From positions 1 through 64,000 of the forward strand of contig CAKSIJ010000004.1 of NCBI GenBank assembly GCA_934462715.1: DNA of 64,000 nt. The letters are read 5' to 3'. This document shows, piece by piece, positions 1 to 7,465 of the stretch (position 1 is its first letter; every line of letters begins with the position of its first letter). The notes under the pieces were generated by a model, which saw nothing but the letters and a program-made list of their open reading frames with translations, was not told where the DNA came from and searched no databases. The DNA is from an uncultured Clostridia bacterium. GTDB lineage: Bacteria; Bacillota; Clostridia; UBA1381. The position numbers and the translations under genes were made by a program.

Positions 1-81
1 TGCATAAGGAACGGTCGGAGGAGCTCACGTTGGGAGCGTGTGTGTGACTGGATTCAGTCGATGAAAGGAGATTTGGAAATA

Positions 82-750
82 ATGAAAAACTTTAAGAAGA
101 TTGCCGCTTTCGGTATCGCTGCGGCTATGACTATGAGTATGGGCGTGTCTGCGTTTGCTGAAGTTACTGCTTCATCTACCGACGCTAAATTCGGTTCTTA
201 TACCGGCGGCGTTGCTAAACTCGCTAATGTTGCTATGATCGACACAACCAATCAGTGGACTGTCGTTATTATAGATAAGGATAAGGAGAATGCTAACCTT
301 ACTGCCGATGATTTGTATTACATAAACCAAGGCACAGGTTCTGAGAATTTTTGGGTAACCAATGGTATGGGTACAAAGGTTGACCTCACTACCCTCGTAA
401 GCGAATCTGCTCCTACTAAGAATTTCATCATCAGAATCGGCGGAGAAACTATTTCGGATACTACAGGTATTATTGAAATACCATTTACTATAAACTATAA
501 TTCTGGCGAAGTTACATGGACTTATGGAGATGTAAACGGCGACGGAAGTGTAGACCTTGACGATGCTATGGAAATTCTCTATTATGACGCATTTATGGAT
601 AGTGTATTTGATGATGGTGAAGAATGGAGAATATCAGCGGGTAATGTAACATTTGAAAGCGGCGATGATGTTGTAGATCTTGATGATGCTATGGAAGTTC
701 TTTATTATGATGCATTTATGGATAGCGTATTAGATCATTTGTTGTCGTAG
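82..750 (+). CDS. Secreted dockerin type I domain protein
   Basis: A 222-residue exported protein. It begins with a signal peptide (KNFKK, then a hydrophobic stretch ending AFA near residue 25). The middle 120 residues are unrecognised. The C-terminus is a dockerin: two calcium-loop repeats, DVNGDGSVDLDDAMEILYYD and a second with SGDDVVDLDDAMEVLYYD, each followed by AFMDSV. Dockerins bind cohesins on scaffoldins or at the cell surface (family knowledge). The second loop is degenerate at its first positions, which may weaken calcium binding. An in-frame start exists further upstream, but the ATG at 82 has AAAGGAG at 64-70 and starts the signal peptide directly. No catalytic domain is visible, so it is more likely a structural or adhesive module than an enzyme. 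It is first of three co-directional genes. Confidence 0.8.
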   Translation: MKNFKKIAAFGIAAAMTMSMGVSAFAEVTASSTDAKFGSYTGGVAKLANVAMIDTTNQWTVVIIDKDKENANLTADDLYYINQGTGSENFWVTNGMGTKVDLTTLVSESAPTKNFIIRIGGETISDTTGIIEIPFTINYNSGEVTWTYGDVNGDGSVDLDDAMEILYYDAFMDSVFDDGEEWRISAGNVTFESGDDVVDLDDAMEVLYYDAFMDSVLDHLLS

Positions 751-809
751 TATTTTTGAGATTTTAAATGTTCTGTGGATGTGTAGGGAAAAATAAAGGA
801 GTTATAGAG

Positions 810-1841
810 ATGAAAAAAATTATTTCTTTAATATCTGTTTTAGCTCTTCTTCTATCTATGATGACAACTGTTGCTTTCGCTGACGAAAACAACAAGTTGG
901 AATGGGAAGAAGTTGGGAAGACAGAATCAACAATAACGTTGAAATTGGTATTTACAACAAATAAGAATATTACGTCTGCTGGATGTTATTTTTCTTTGGA
1001 TGATGCTATAGCAAATGGAGTAACAGCGGTTTCTGGTAAGTATATATCAGCAAAGGTTTTCCAAGCAAATTATGCTAAGAGCGTTATAGCAGCAACAATT
1101 GCAGATACAAAAGGTGAAACTACTGGTAGAGTTGAATTATGTGAAGTTACTTTTACTTTTGGTGATACAACAAAATCATTTACATTGCCTTTGAAATCTG
1201 GAAAGAAGTTTGAGGTTAAAGATGCAGATAAGACGGTTGTAACAGGCGATTTTTCAAATACAGCATTTACACAGGAAATCACTGTTGGTTCAAAAGATGT
1301 TCCTGTTGAATCAATCGCATTGAACAAAGACGAGATCACACTCGACTTAAACGGTACAACAACAGAAACACTGATAGCAACAGTATTACCTGCTGACGCT
1401 ACAGATCCTACTGTTACATGGGAATCAGACAAACCTGAAATTGCAACCGTTGACGGCGGTAAAGTTACAGCAGTTGCAGAGGGTGAAGCTAAGATCACTG
1501 CTACAGCAGGTGGCAAGACAGCTACTTGTAAGGTAACTGTAAAAGACACAACACCTCCCGAAAAGCCGATCGTAGACGTTACACCGTCAAAGATCACAGG
1601 CGATTACGGCAAAAAGACATTGAAGCACATTGCAAACATCGTGAAGAACGCTGACGCTACAGCATTTATCAAGGTTACAAAGACTCTCAACGGAAATACA
1701 GAGTCTAAAACAACCACTCAGACTATTGCTGAACTTCTCGGCGGTGTTGCAACTGAAGGTACTTTGGTTAGTGCTGACGTAGCTATCGGTGTTCTGACAG
1801 CTGATACAGACGCTGTATTCTCGTTCGGATTAGTTAAATAA
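810..1841 (+). CDS. Secreted protein with Big2 (Ig-like) domain
   Basis: A 343-residue exported protein. The ATG at 810 follows AAAGGAG and starts a signal peptide (KKIISLISVLALLLSMM, then AFADE); an in-frame start 42 nt upstream lacks such a leader. Residues about 25-155 form a beta-rich region (TITLKLVFTTN, AGCYFSLDD, VTFTFGD) that looks cohesin-like, but I cannot prove this. Residues about 165-245 are a bacterial Ig-like group 2 domain, with SIALNKDEITLDLNG, VTWESDKPEIATVDGGKVTAVAEGEAKITATAGG and TCKVTV. The last 90 residues are unassigned. If the N-terminal part is a cohesin, the dockerin protein 60 bp upstream would be an obvious partner; that is inference. Confidence 0.75.
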   Translation: MKKIISLISVLALLLSMMTTVAFADENNKLEWEEVGKTESTITLKLVFTTNKNITSAGCYFSLDDAIANGVTAVSGKYISAKVFQANYAKSVIAATIADTKGETTGRVELCEVTFTFGDTTKSFTLPLKSGKKFEVKDADKTVVTGDFSNTAFTQEITVGSKDVPVESIALNKDEITLDLNGTTTETLIATVLPADATDPTVTWESDKPEIATVDGGKVTAVAEGEAKITATAGGKTATCKVTVKDTTPPEKPIVDVTPSKITGDYGKKTLKHIANIVKNADATAFIKVTKTLNGNTESKTTTQTIAELLGGVATEGTLVSADVAIGVLTADTDAVFSFGLVK

Positions 1842-1860
1842 GAAAGGTGGAGTAATAACT

Positions 1861-2022
1861 ATGAAAATTTATGAAAAGCCTATGGCAATAATCGAAAAAA
1901 TTGACGTTGAAGATGTTATCACAACAAGCGGTGAATTTAACACATTAAACGCTTCAAGCGAAGCTGCAAAAGCTGTTGCTGCACAAACAAGCGCAAGTGC
2001 CGCTATCGTATTTGAGTGGTAA
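1861..2022 (+). CDS. Small Ala-rich peptide, function unknown
   Basis: A 53-residue ORF starting MKIYEKPMAIIEKIDVEDVI, followed by TTSGEFNTLNASSEAAKAVA and ending in TSASAAIVFEW. AGAAAGGTGG lies 8-15 nt before the ATG, it follows the Big2 gene by 19 bp, and a strong terminator follows 23 bp after the stop, so it is very probably translated and ends the operon. There is no signal peptide or membrane segment. The charged, acidic N-terminal half followed by a TTSG junction and a small-residue-rich tail resembles the leader/core layout of peptide precursors, but no modification enzyme is nearby. I do not recognise a named family. Confidence 0.65.
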   Translation: MKIYEKPMAIIEKIDVEDVITTSGEFNTLNASSEAAKAVAAQTSASAAIVFEW

Positions 2023-2045
2023 TTTAAAATTTAACTCATAAAAAT

Positions 2046-2080
2046 AAGGATCTCCTTTTATCGGAGGTCCTTGTTTTTTT
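2046..2080 (+). terminator. Rho-independent terminator of the dockerin locus
   Basis: A 10-bp stem (AAGGATCTCC at 2046-2055 with GGAGGTCCTT at 2063-2072, one G-T pair) and a 7-nt loop are followed by GTTTTTTT. It closes the three-gene locus. The T tract also supplies the -35 hexamer of the next promoter. Confidence 0.9.
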
Positions 2081-2099
2081 AAATATTTTGTGGTATAAT
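2071..2099 (+). promoter_or_regulatory. Sigma-A promoter for the PHP phosphatase gene
   Basis: TTGTTT at 2071-2076, a 17-bp spacer and a perfect TATAAT at 2094-2099, 24 bp before the start codon. The -35 lies inside the right arm and T tract of the preceding terminator. Confidence 0.6.
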
Positions 2100-2122
2100 A
2101 TATCACAAAGAGGAGGATAAGC

Positions 2123-2884
2123 ATGAAAAAAGATTACCATTTACACCCAAACATAATCAACAATCCGGGGCAGGCGGAGGAATTTATCAAAAAAGCCGTA
2201 GAATCGGGATTTGAGGAAATATGCTTTACCGACCATATGCCGTTTTCAATCACGCACGGCGAATTTGACAGGATTCCTCACGGACGTGTGGGCGAATACT
2301 GCGAAAAGGTCGGAGAGTTGGCGGAAAAGCACAAAAACGAGATAATCATAAAAACAGGGATAGAGATTGACTATCACCCCTATTACACCGATGAGATTAA
2401 AAGCGTGCTGTCACAGGGTAAGTTTGATTATGTATTGGGTTCATCACATCTGAACATTGCAGGGTACAGAATTGATTTTAAGAATACAACGAGAACGGAA
2501 TTTGCCAAAATGGTTTTAAACAACTATTTGTGCGCCGTAAAATCGGGAATGTTCAATACAATATCTCATCTTGACGTGTATAGGTGGGTATTTTCCGAAA
2601 AAGAAAGCTATCCTCTGAAAGACGATAGCTTTGATGTGTTATCATGCGCAGATATATTAAAAAGTATATTTTCCGCACTTGAAAACAGCGGTATGTTTCT
2701 TGAAATCAATGCCGCACCCCTGTATAAAGGCTTTGATAATCTCGGATTTTATCCCGAAAACAAGATACTCGATATTGCAAAGCAATACAAGCTTAAATAC
2801 ATCTACGGCTCGGACGCACATGCACCCGATAAACAGGGCTTCGGCTATGACAGGATTACGGAAATTACGGGAATCAGGCTTTAA
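2123..2884 (+). CDS. hisK: PHP-family histidinol-phosphatase-like hydrolase
   Basis: A 253-residue PHP-domain phosphoesterase of the HisK/HisJ type, which removes phosphate from L-histidinol phosphate in histidine synthesis. Metal-binding motifs are in place: DYHLHPN at the N-terminus, TDHMPF near residue 38, GIEIDYH near 85, GSSHLN near 110, SHLD near 155 and SDAHAP near the C-terminus. AGAGGAGG precedes the ATG. The 3' end overlaps the 3' end of convergent pflA by 11 bp. No other his gene is in the window, so another phosphorylated substrate is possible; the fold is secure and the substrate is inferred. Confidence 0.8.
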   Translation: MKKDYHLHPNIINNPGQAEEFIKKAVESGFEEICFTDHMPFSITHGEFDRIPHGRVGEYCEKVGELAEKHKNEIIIKTGIEIDYHPYYTDEIKSVLSQGKFDYVLGSSHLNIAGYRIDFKNTTRTEFAKMVLNNYLCAVKSGMFNTISHLDVYRWVFSEKESYPLKDDSFDVLSCADILKSIFSALENSGMFLEINAAPLYKGFDNLGFYPENKILDIAKQYKLKYIYGSDAHAPDKQGFGYDRITEITGIRL

Positions 2885-3608
2885 CGGCGCTGATTCCTTT
2901 TTCTATTATTTCCTTTGCCCTTGCGGCTTGCTCCTTGGTTGCGTTCGGGGTATCTCTTAACGGATAGTCTATCCCAAGCTTATCGTATTTCGGAATTGCA
3001 AGGGAATGATAGGGAAGCGTTTCGATTTTTTCAACGTTTGAAAGAGTGCCTATAAATTCCCCGAGCAGTTCGAGATATTTTTCGTCAAAGGTAATTCCCG
3101 GAACAACAACGTGCCTTATCCATACCGGAATTTTTTTGCTGTCCAGATACCTTGCAAAAGCAAGAATATTTTTGTTCGAGTGACCGGTTAATTCCTTGTG
3201 CTTCTCGTCATCAATGTGTTTGATGTCAAGCATAACCAAGTCCGTTACGTCCAGAAGCTTGTCAGTTTCTGCGGTATCGTCCGGGTTAAAGGCAACGCCC
3301 GAGGTGTCAAGACAGGTGTTAACCCCCTTTTTCTTCGCTTCCGTGAAAAGCTCCGTGACAAACTGCATTTGGAGCATAGGCTCGCCGCCGCTGACGGTGA
3401 TTCCGCCCTTGCCGCCCCAGTATGATTTGTACTTTAAAGCCTTTTGCAGAACCTCAGCCACCGAAAAAGTATCTCCGCCGAATTCCCATGTATCGGGGTT
3501 GTGGCAGTATTTACATCTCATACTGCACCCGTTTAAAAATACAACAAATCTGACCCCGGGACCGTCTACCGATCCGAATGATTCAAAAGAATGAATATAT
3601 CCTGACAT
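2874..3608 (-). CDS. pflA: Pyruvate formate-lyase activating enzyme
   Basis: A 244-residue radical SAM enzyme that installs the glycyl radical on pyruvate formate-lyase. The cluster motif CSMRCKYC is at residues 28-35 (Cys 28, 32, 35). It is preceded by SFGSVDGPGVRFVVF, characteristic of PFL activases, and followed by the SGGEPM SAM-binding motif near residue 75. A single Fe-S cluster motif and full length fit the PflA subgroup rather than the larger activases with extra ferredoxin domains. GGAGGAAAAT precedes the ATG. It lies downstream of pflB on the same strand, separated by 245 bp that hold a hairpin and repeats. Confidence 0.95.
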   Translation of the reverse strand: MSGYIHSFESFGSVDGPGVRFVVFLNGCSMRCKYCHNPDTWEFGGDTFSVAEVLQKALKYKSYWGGKGGITVSGGEPMLQMQFVTELFTEAKKKGVNTCLDTSGVAFNPDDTAETDKLLDVTDLVMLDIKHIDDEKHKELTGHSNKNILAFARYLDSKKIPVWIRHVVVPGITFDEKYLELLGEFIGTLSNVEKIETLPYHSLAIPKYDKLGIDYPLRDTPNATKEQAARAKEIIEKGISAVKA

Positions 3609-3627
3609 ATTTTCCTCCTATAACAGT

Positions 3628-3662
3628 TCAGCCATCGGAATTAGCTCTACCGATGGCTGAAT
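3628..3662 (-). terminator. Intercistronic hairpin between pflB and pflA
   Basis: A perfect 12-bp inverted repeat (TTCAGCCATCGG at 3628-3639, CCGATGGCTGAA at 3651-3662) lies 20 nt upstream of pflA. No T tract follows on the minus strand, so it may stabilise or attenuate the transcript rather than end it. Confidence 0.5.
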
Positions 3663-3688
3663 AATATTTAAATTATAAACAAATAATA

Positions 3689-3737
3689 CGTTTATACTCC
3701 GAACCTCGAAAAATGGCGAGATACACAGCATATTTTT
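3689..3737. repeat. Partial copy of dispersed repeat
   Basis: This segment repeats the right half of the 107-bp element that follows it: GTTTATACTCCGAACCTCGA is identical, then a diverged GGCGAGATACACAGCATATTTTT. The two copies sit in direct orientation about 110 bp apart. Confidence 0.7.
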
Positions 3738-3746
3738 CCACAAACC

Positions 3747-3853
3747 CAAACGCGGAAAAGATACAAGCAGGTTGCCTTTTTGAGAGGTGACGGCGTATGT
3801 TTATACTCCGAACCTCGAAAAAAGGTAAGATGCGCAGTATATTTTTTGCGTTA
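3747..3853. repeat. 107-bp dispersed repeat, copy A
   Basis: It matches 53759-53865 at 100 of 107 positions with no gaps by my hand alignment, in the same orientation. The left part has CAAGCAGGTTGCC, the centre GAGAGGTGACGGCGTATG, and the right part CTCCGAACCTCGAAAAAAGG. It ends exactly where the pflB stop codon begins. It carries no gene of its own. Confidence 0.85.
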
Positions 3854-6106
3854 TTACATTGTTTTGTGGCAGGTACGTGATATAACGTCAAGCTGCTGTT
3901 CCTTTGTAAGGTCGATAAACTTAACTGCGTAACCCGAAACACGGATTGTGAAGTTAGCGTATTCTTCCTTTTCGGGGTGTTCCATAGCGTCAAGCAGCTT
4001 TTCTGTGCCGAATACGTTAACGTTAAGGTGGTGAGCACCCTGGTTGAAGTAACCGTCAAGTACGTTAACGAGGTTGGTTGTACGCTCTGTATCGTCATGA
4101 CCGAGTGCGTCGGGGCTGATTGTCTGGGTATTTGAAATACCGTCAAGAGCCCATTCATACGGAAGCTTTGCAACCGAGTTAAGAGAAGCAAGCAAGCCAC
4201 TCTTTTCTGCACCGTAGCTTGGGTTAGCTCCCGGTGAAAGGGGTTCGCCGGAACGTCTGCCGTCAGGCATAGCGCCGGTAGCCTTACCGTAAACAACGTT
4301 TGATGTTATTGTAAGGATTGAGGTTGTAGGCTCTGAATCACGGTAGGTGTGACGCTTCTTGATCATGTCAAGGAAAGTTCTCAAAAGCCATACTGCGATG
4401 TCGTCTGCACGGTCATCATCGTTGCCGTAACGCGGGAAGTCGCCCTCTGCCTTGTAATCAACCGCAAAGCCGCCTTCATCACGGATAACCTTAACCTTTG
4501 AATATTTGATAGCGCTGAGCGAGTCAACAACGTGTGAGAAGCCTGCAATACCTGTTGCAAAGGTTCTGCGCACGTCTGTATCGATCAAAGCCATTTCTTC
4601 TGCTTCATAGTAGTACTTATCGTGCATATACTGAATGAGGTTCAGTGTGTTTACATATAAGCCTGCGAGCCAGTCCATCATAACGAGATACTTTGAAATA
4701 ACTTCATCATAATCAAGATATTCTGATTTGATAGGCATATATGCAGGACCTACCTGCTCACGAGTCTTGGCGTCAACACCGCCGTTGATAGCGTAAAGCA
4801 AGCACTTTGCAAGGTTTGCTCTTGCGCCGAAGAACTGCATTTCTTTACCTGTCTGTGTAGCCGATACGCAGCAGCAGATTGAGTAGTCATCGCCCCAAAC
4901 AGGTTTCATAACGTCATCGTTCTCGTATTGGATCGAGCTTGTCTTGATAGAAATATAAGAAGCATATTTCTTGAAGTTTTCAGGCAGTGCGCTTGAATAA
5001 AGAACTGTGAGGTTCGGTTCGGGTGAAGGACCCATGTTTTCAAGTGTGTGCAGGAAACGGTAGTCGTTCTTTGTTACCATCGAACGTCCGTCAACGCCTA
5101 TACCGCCGACTTCGAGGGTTGCCCATACGGGGTCGCCCGAGAAAAGCTGGTTGTATGACGGAATTCTTGCAAATTTAACCATACGAAGCTTCATTACAAG
5201 GTGGTCGATAAGCTCCTGTGCCTCCGACTCTGTAATTTTTCCTGCTTCAAGATCTCTTTCGATATAAATATCAAGGAATGTTGATATACGTCCGATACTC
5301 ATTGCGGCACCGTTTTGTGTTTTGATAGCGCCGAGGTAACCGAAGTATAACCACTGTACAGCTTCTTTTGCGTTTGAAGCAGGTGCGGAAATATCAAATC
5401 CGTACATAGCAGCCATATCCTTTAAGCCCTTAAGTGCGCTGATCTGCATTGAAAGCTCTTCGCGCTGTCTGATGATGTTGTCGGTCATAACACCGTCGCC
5501 GCAGTTAGCGTAGTCTTTCTTCTTTTCTTCGATAAGGAAATCAATACCGTAAAGAGCAACTCTTCTGTAGTCGCCGACGATTCTTCCTCTGCCGTAGGTG
5601 TCGGGAAGGCCTGTTATAATCTTGTTGTGTCTTGCTTTTTTCATTTCCGGAGTGTATGCGTCGAAAACACCCTGGTTGTGAGTACGGCTGTACTCTGTGA
5701 ATATTTTGTGAAGCTCTGGATCGGGAGTGTAGCCGTAGGTTTCGCAAGCCTGTTCAGCCATTTTGATACCGCCGAAAGGCATAAAAGCTCTCTTTAAGGG
5801 CTTGTCTGTCTGTAAGCCTACAACAGCCTCGATGTCCTTTGTGTCCTCGCCGATGTAACCCGGTTTGTGTGAAGTAAGGGTAGATACGATTGAAGTATCC
5901 ATATCGAGAACGCCGCCCTTGGCGCGTTCCTCTTTCTGAAGCTCCTGGAGCTTGCCCCAAAGTTTGTTTGTATTTTCGGTAGGATCTGCTAAGAAATCCT
6001 CTTTACCATCATACGGTTTATAGTTTTTCTGTATAAAATCTCTGACATTGATTTCTTCTTTCCATATACGGCCCTCAAAGCCGTTCCATTGTTCAAAGCT
6101 AACCAT
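3854..6106 (-). CDS. pflB: Formate C-acetyltransferase (pyruvate formate-lyase)
   Basis: A 750-residue glycyl-radical enzyme converting pyruvate and CoA to acetyl-CoA and formate in anaerobic glucose fermentation. The active-site cysteines lie in the ICCCVSATQTG motif near residues 411-413. The radical glycine is in RVSGYAVKF near residue 725, 25 residues from the C-terminus, as usual. Length and N-terminus (FEQWNGFEGRIWKEEINVRDFI) match true PFL rather than diol dehydratase or choline lyase. AAAGGA precedes the ATG and the gene ends with tandem TAA TAA. Its activase lies just downstream. Confidence 0.97.
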   Translation of the reverse strand: MVSFEQWNGFEGRIWKEEINVRDFIQKNYKPYDGKEDFLADPTENTNKLWGKLQELQKEERAKGGVLDMDTSIVSTLTSHKPGYIGEDTKDIEAVVGLQTDKPLKRAFMPFGGIKMAEQACETYGYTPDPELHKIFTEYSRTHNQGVFDAYTPEMKKARHNKIITGLPDTYGRGRIVGDYRRVALYGIDFLIEEKKKDYANCGDGVMTDNIIRQREELSMQISALKGLKDMAAMYGFDISAPASNAKEAVQWLYFGYLGAIKTQNGAAMSIGRISTFLDIYIERDLEAGKITESEAQELIDHLVMKLRMVKFARIPSYNQLFSGDPVWATLEVGGIGVDGRSMVTKNDYRFLHTLENMGPSPEPNLTVLYSSALPENFKKYASYISIKTSSIQYENDDVMKPVWGDDYSICCCVSATQTGKEMQFFGARANLAKCLLYAINGGVDAKTREQVGPAYMPIKSEYLDYDEVISKYLVMMDWLAGLYVNTLNLIQYMHDKYYYEAEEMALIDTDVRRTFATGIAGFSHVVDSLSAIKYSKVKVIRDEGGFAVDYKAEGDFPRYGNDDDRADDIAVWLLRTFLDMIKKRHTYRDSEPTTSILTITSNVVYGKATGAMPDGRRSGEPLSPGANPSYGAEKSGLLASLNSVAKLPYEWALDGISNTQTISPDALGHDDTERTTNLVNVLDGYFNQGAHHLNVNVFGTEKLLDAMEHPEKEEYANFTIRVSGYAVKFIDLTKEQQLDVISRTCHKTM

Positions 6107-6141
6107 GTTCTTTCAGTCCTTTCTTTTTTATTGTTACATAT

Positions 6142-6170
6142 ATTATAGCATACAATCAATTAAATGCAAA
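6142..6170 (-). promoter_or_regulatory. Probable pflB promoter
   Basis: On the minus strand, TTTGCA (6165-6170), a 17-bp spacer and TATAAT (6142-6147), about 35 bp before the pflB start. The -35 is weak, so it is a moderate call. Confidence 0.5.
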
Positions 6171-6258
6171 TATCAAATTAATAATAGAGATATTCCAAAA
6201 CGATATAACCTCAAAATTTGACAAATTTTTTAAACGATTGCGGTTTTAAATATCCTTT

Positions 6259-6900
6259 TTAAACAATCGGCGCTCCGAAAGCATGGAATTTGTTTTTGCC
6301 GGAGGGCTTTTTTGCCAGAATACAATACCATGATTTATGTTTTCTGTATGTAATAATATCGGTAAAGCCGATTTCCGACATACATTCCGTCAATTCCTCC
6401 GGAGTGCGGATTTTCATTCCCTCTATCATCTTGCCCCAGATCGCATTGGGATCGGAAGCGGCATTTACCGCCATGAATACGCCGCCCGGTTTTAAAACAC
6501 GCATTACCTCAGAAAATGCCTTTGGTATATCGTTCCAGAAATAAATTGTTTCAAAAGCGGTAACTATGTCAAAATAATTCGAGCCGAGAGGTATATCCTC
6601 GGCGCACCCGTATTCGGCAGACCAGATGGACGGGTGAGTTTTGGAATTCATTTTTTTGCTTTTTTTCAGACATTCCTCTGAAATGTCTATGCCTATTATT
6701 TTGCCGTTGGTGGTGAGATTTATCATACGCTTCATATTTATTCCGCCGCCGCAGCCTATGTCCAGAGCCTTTGTTTCATATCCCCAGTTGTATTTGCTCA
6801 TCGCCCATGAGGATATTCCAGTATGCCCTATATTCATGCACAGAAGAAATATTTTGCCTAAAAACCCTTTCGGGTTGCCGAAATTGCTTGTCCAGCCCAT
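6259..6900 (-). CDS. Class I SAM-dependent methyltransferase
   Basis: A 213-residue methyltransferase of the Methyltransf_11 type. The SAM-binding glycine loop is ALDIGCGGGINMKRM near residue 46. IIGIDISEE (acidic motif II), the AEDIPLGSNYFDIVTAFETIYFW block (motifs III-IV) and EVMRVLKPGGVFMAVN (motif V) follow in order. The substrate cannot be read; the fold is shared by UbiE-like and small-molecule methyltransferases. It has its own promoter and an AAGGAGGAG ribosome binding site, and appears monocistronic. Confidence 0.85.
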   Translation of the reverse strand: MGWTSNFGNPKGFLGKIFLLCMNIGHTGISSWAMSKYNWGYETKALDIGCGGGINMKRMINLTTNGKIIGIDISEECLKKSKKMNSKTHPSIWSAEYGCAEDIPLGSNYFDIVTAFETIYFWNDIPKAFSEVMRVLKPGGVFMAVNAASDPNAIWGKMIEGMKIRTPEELTECMSEIGFTDIITYRKHKSWYCILAKKPSGKNKFHAFGAPIV

Positions 6901-6995
6901 GCGGACTCCTCCTTAATGCCTGCAGTAAACAGATATTTGTGGTTTACTGTACAAAAATTCAAGCCGTTATATTATATTTCAGGCTTTATATTTAA

Positions 6996-7024
6996 AGTAT
7001 AACATAATATTTCAAATTTTGCAA
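6996..7024 (-). promoter_or_regulatory. Sigma-A promoter for the methyltransferase gene
   Basis: On the minus strand, TTGCAA (7019-7024), a 17-bp spacer and TATACT (6996-7001), about 95 bp upstream of the start codon. Confidence 0.55.
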
Positions 7025-7377
7025 TATTTAACAGGTAATAAAAGTACACAAAAAAAGAGCTGCCGGGGTAAACAATTTGAAGCATTTACTAAGGCTTGGG
7101 CGGTTGCTTCGCCATTTGCGGAAATGTTGCTTTTAAATGCCTTGAAGGCTTGACAGGCTTACGGAAAAATTGTATTTTCCCGTTGCCTGTCCCATTCTTC
7201 GCAGGATAAGGTTCTCTTTTTTGCTGTAATACGATTTTTCTTTTTCTTCTTTTTTGCCGTCATCAGGCTTAAGTCCGCCGCTGCCATTTATGATAATAAT
7301 CTTTATGAATTGCACGGTTTGAAAGAAAAGCCGGCTAAAATTTAATATTGCATATTCAAAAAGAACGCAAAGAAAAT

Positions 7378-7398
7378 GAGGCAGTATAAAACTGCCTC
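7378..7398 (-). terminator. Terminator after pnp
   Basis: A 7-bp perfect stem, GAGGCAG/CTGCCTC with a 7-nt loop, flanked on both sides by A/T tracts (TTTTTT before and ATTTTCTTT after, read on the minus strand). It lies 68 bp downstream of pnp. Confidence 0.7.
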
Positions 7399-7465
7399 AA
7401 AAAATCTTTAAAGTATTTAAATCCAAACCGCTGACACAAAGACGTAATTAAAATTTATGATAACC

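Larger units (their letters stand above)
6901..7465. other. Gene-poor interval
   Basis: About 560 bases without a convincing gene. It holds the methyltransferase promoter (6996-7024) and the pnp terminator (7378-7398). A 60-codon minus-strand ORF (7133-7315) is Lys/Glu-rich, lacks a ribosome binding site and has no recognisable domain. An imperfect hairpin (ACGGAAAAATTGTATTTTCCCGT) lies near 7160-7182. Confidence 0.5.

Noticed and set aside
1070..1597. 175-codon ORF on the minus strand
   Set aside because: Lies wholly within the Big2 protein gene on the other strand and has no independent support.
7133..7315. 60-codon minus-strand ORF
   Set aside because: No ribosome binding site, low-complexity Lys/Glu composition and no domain; the interval is better described as non-coding.
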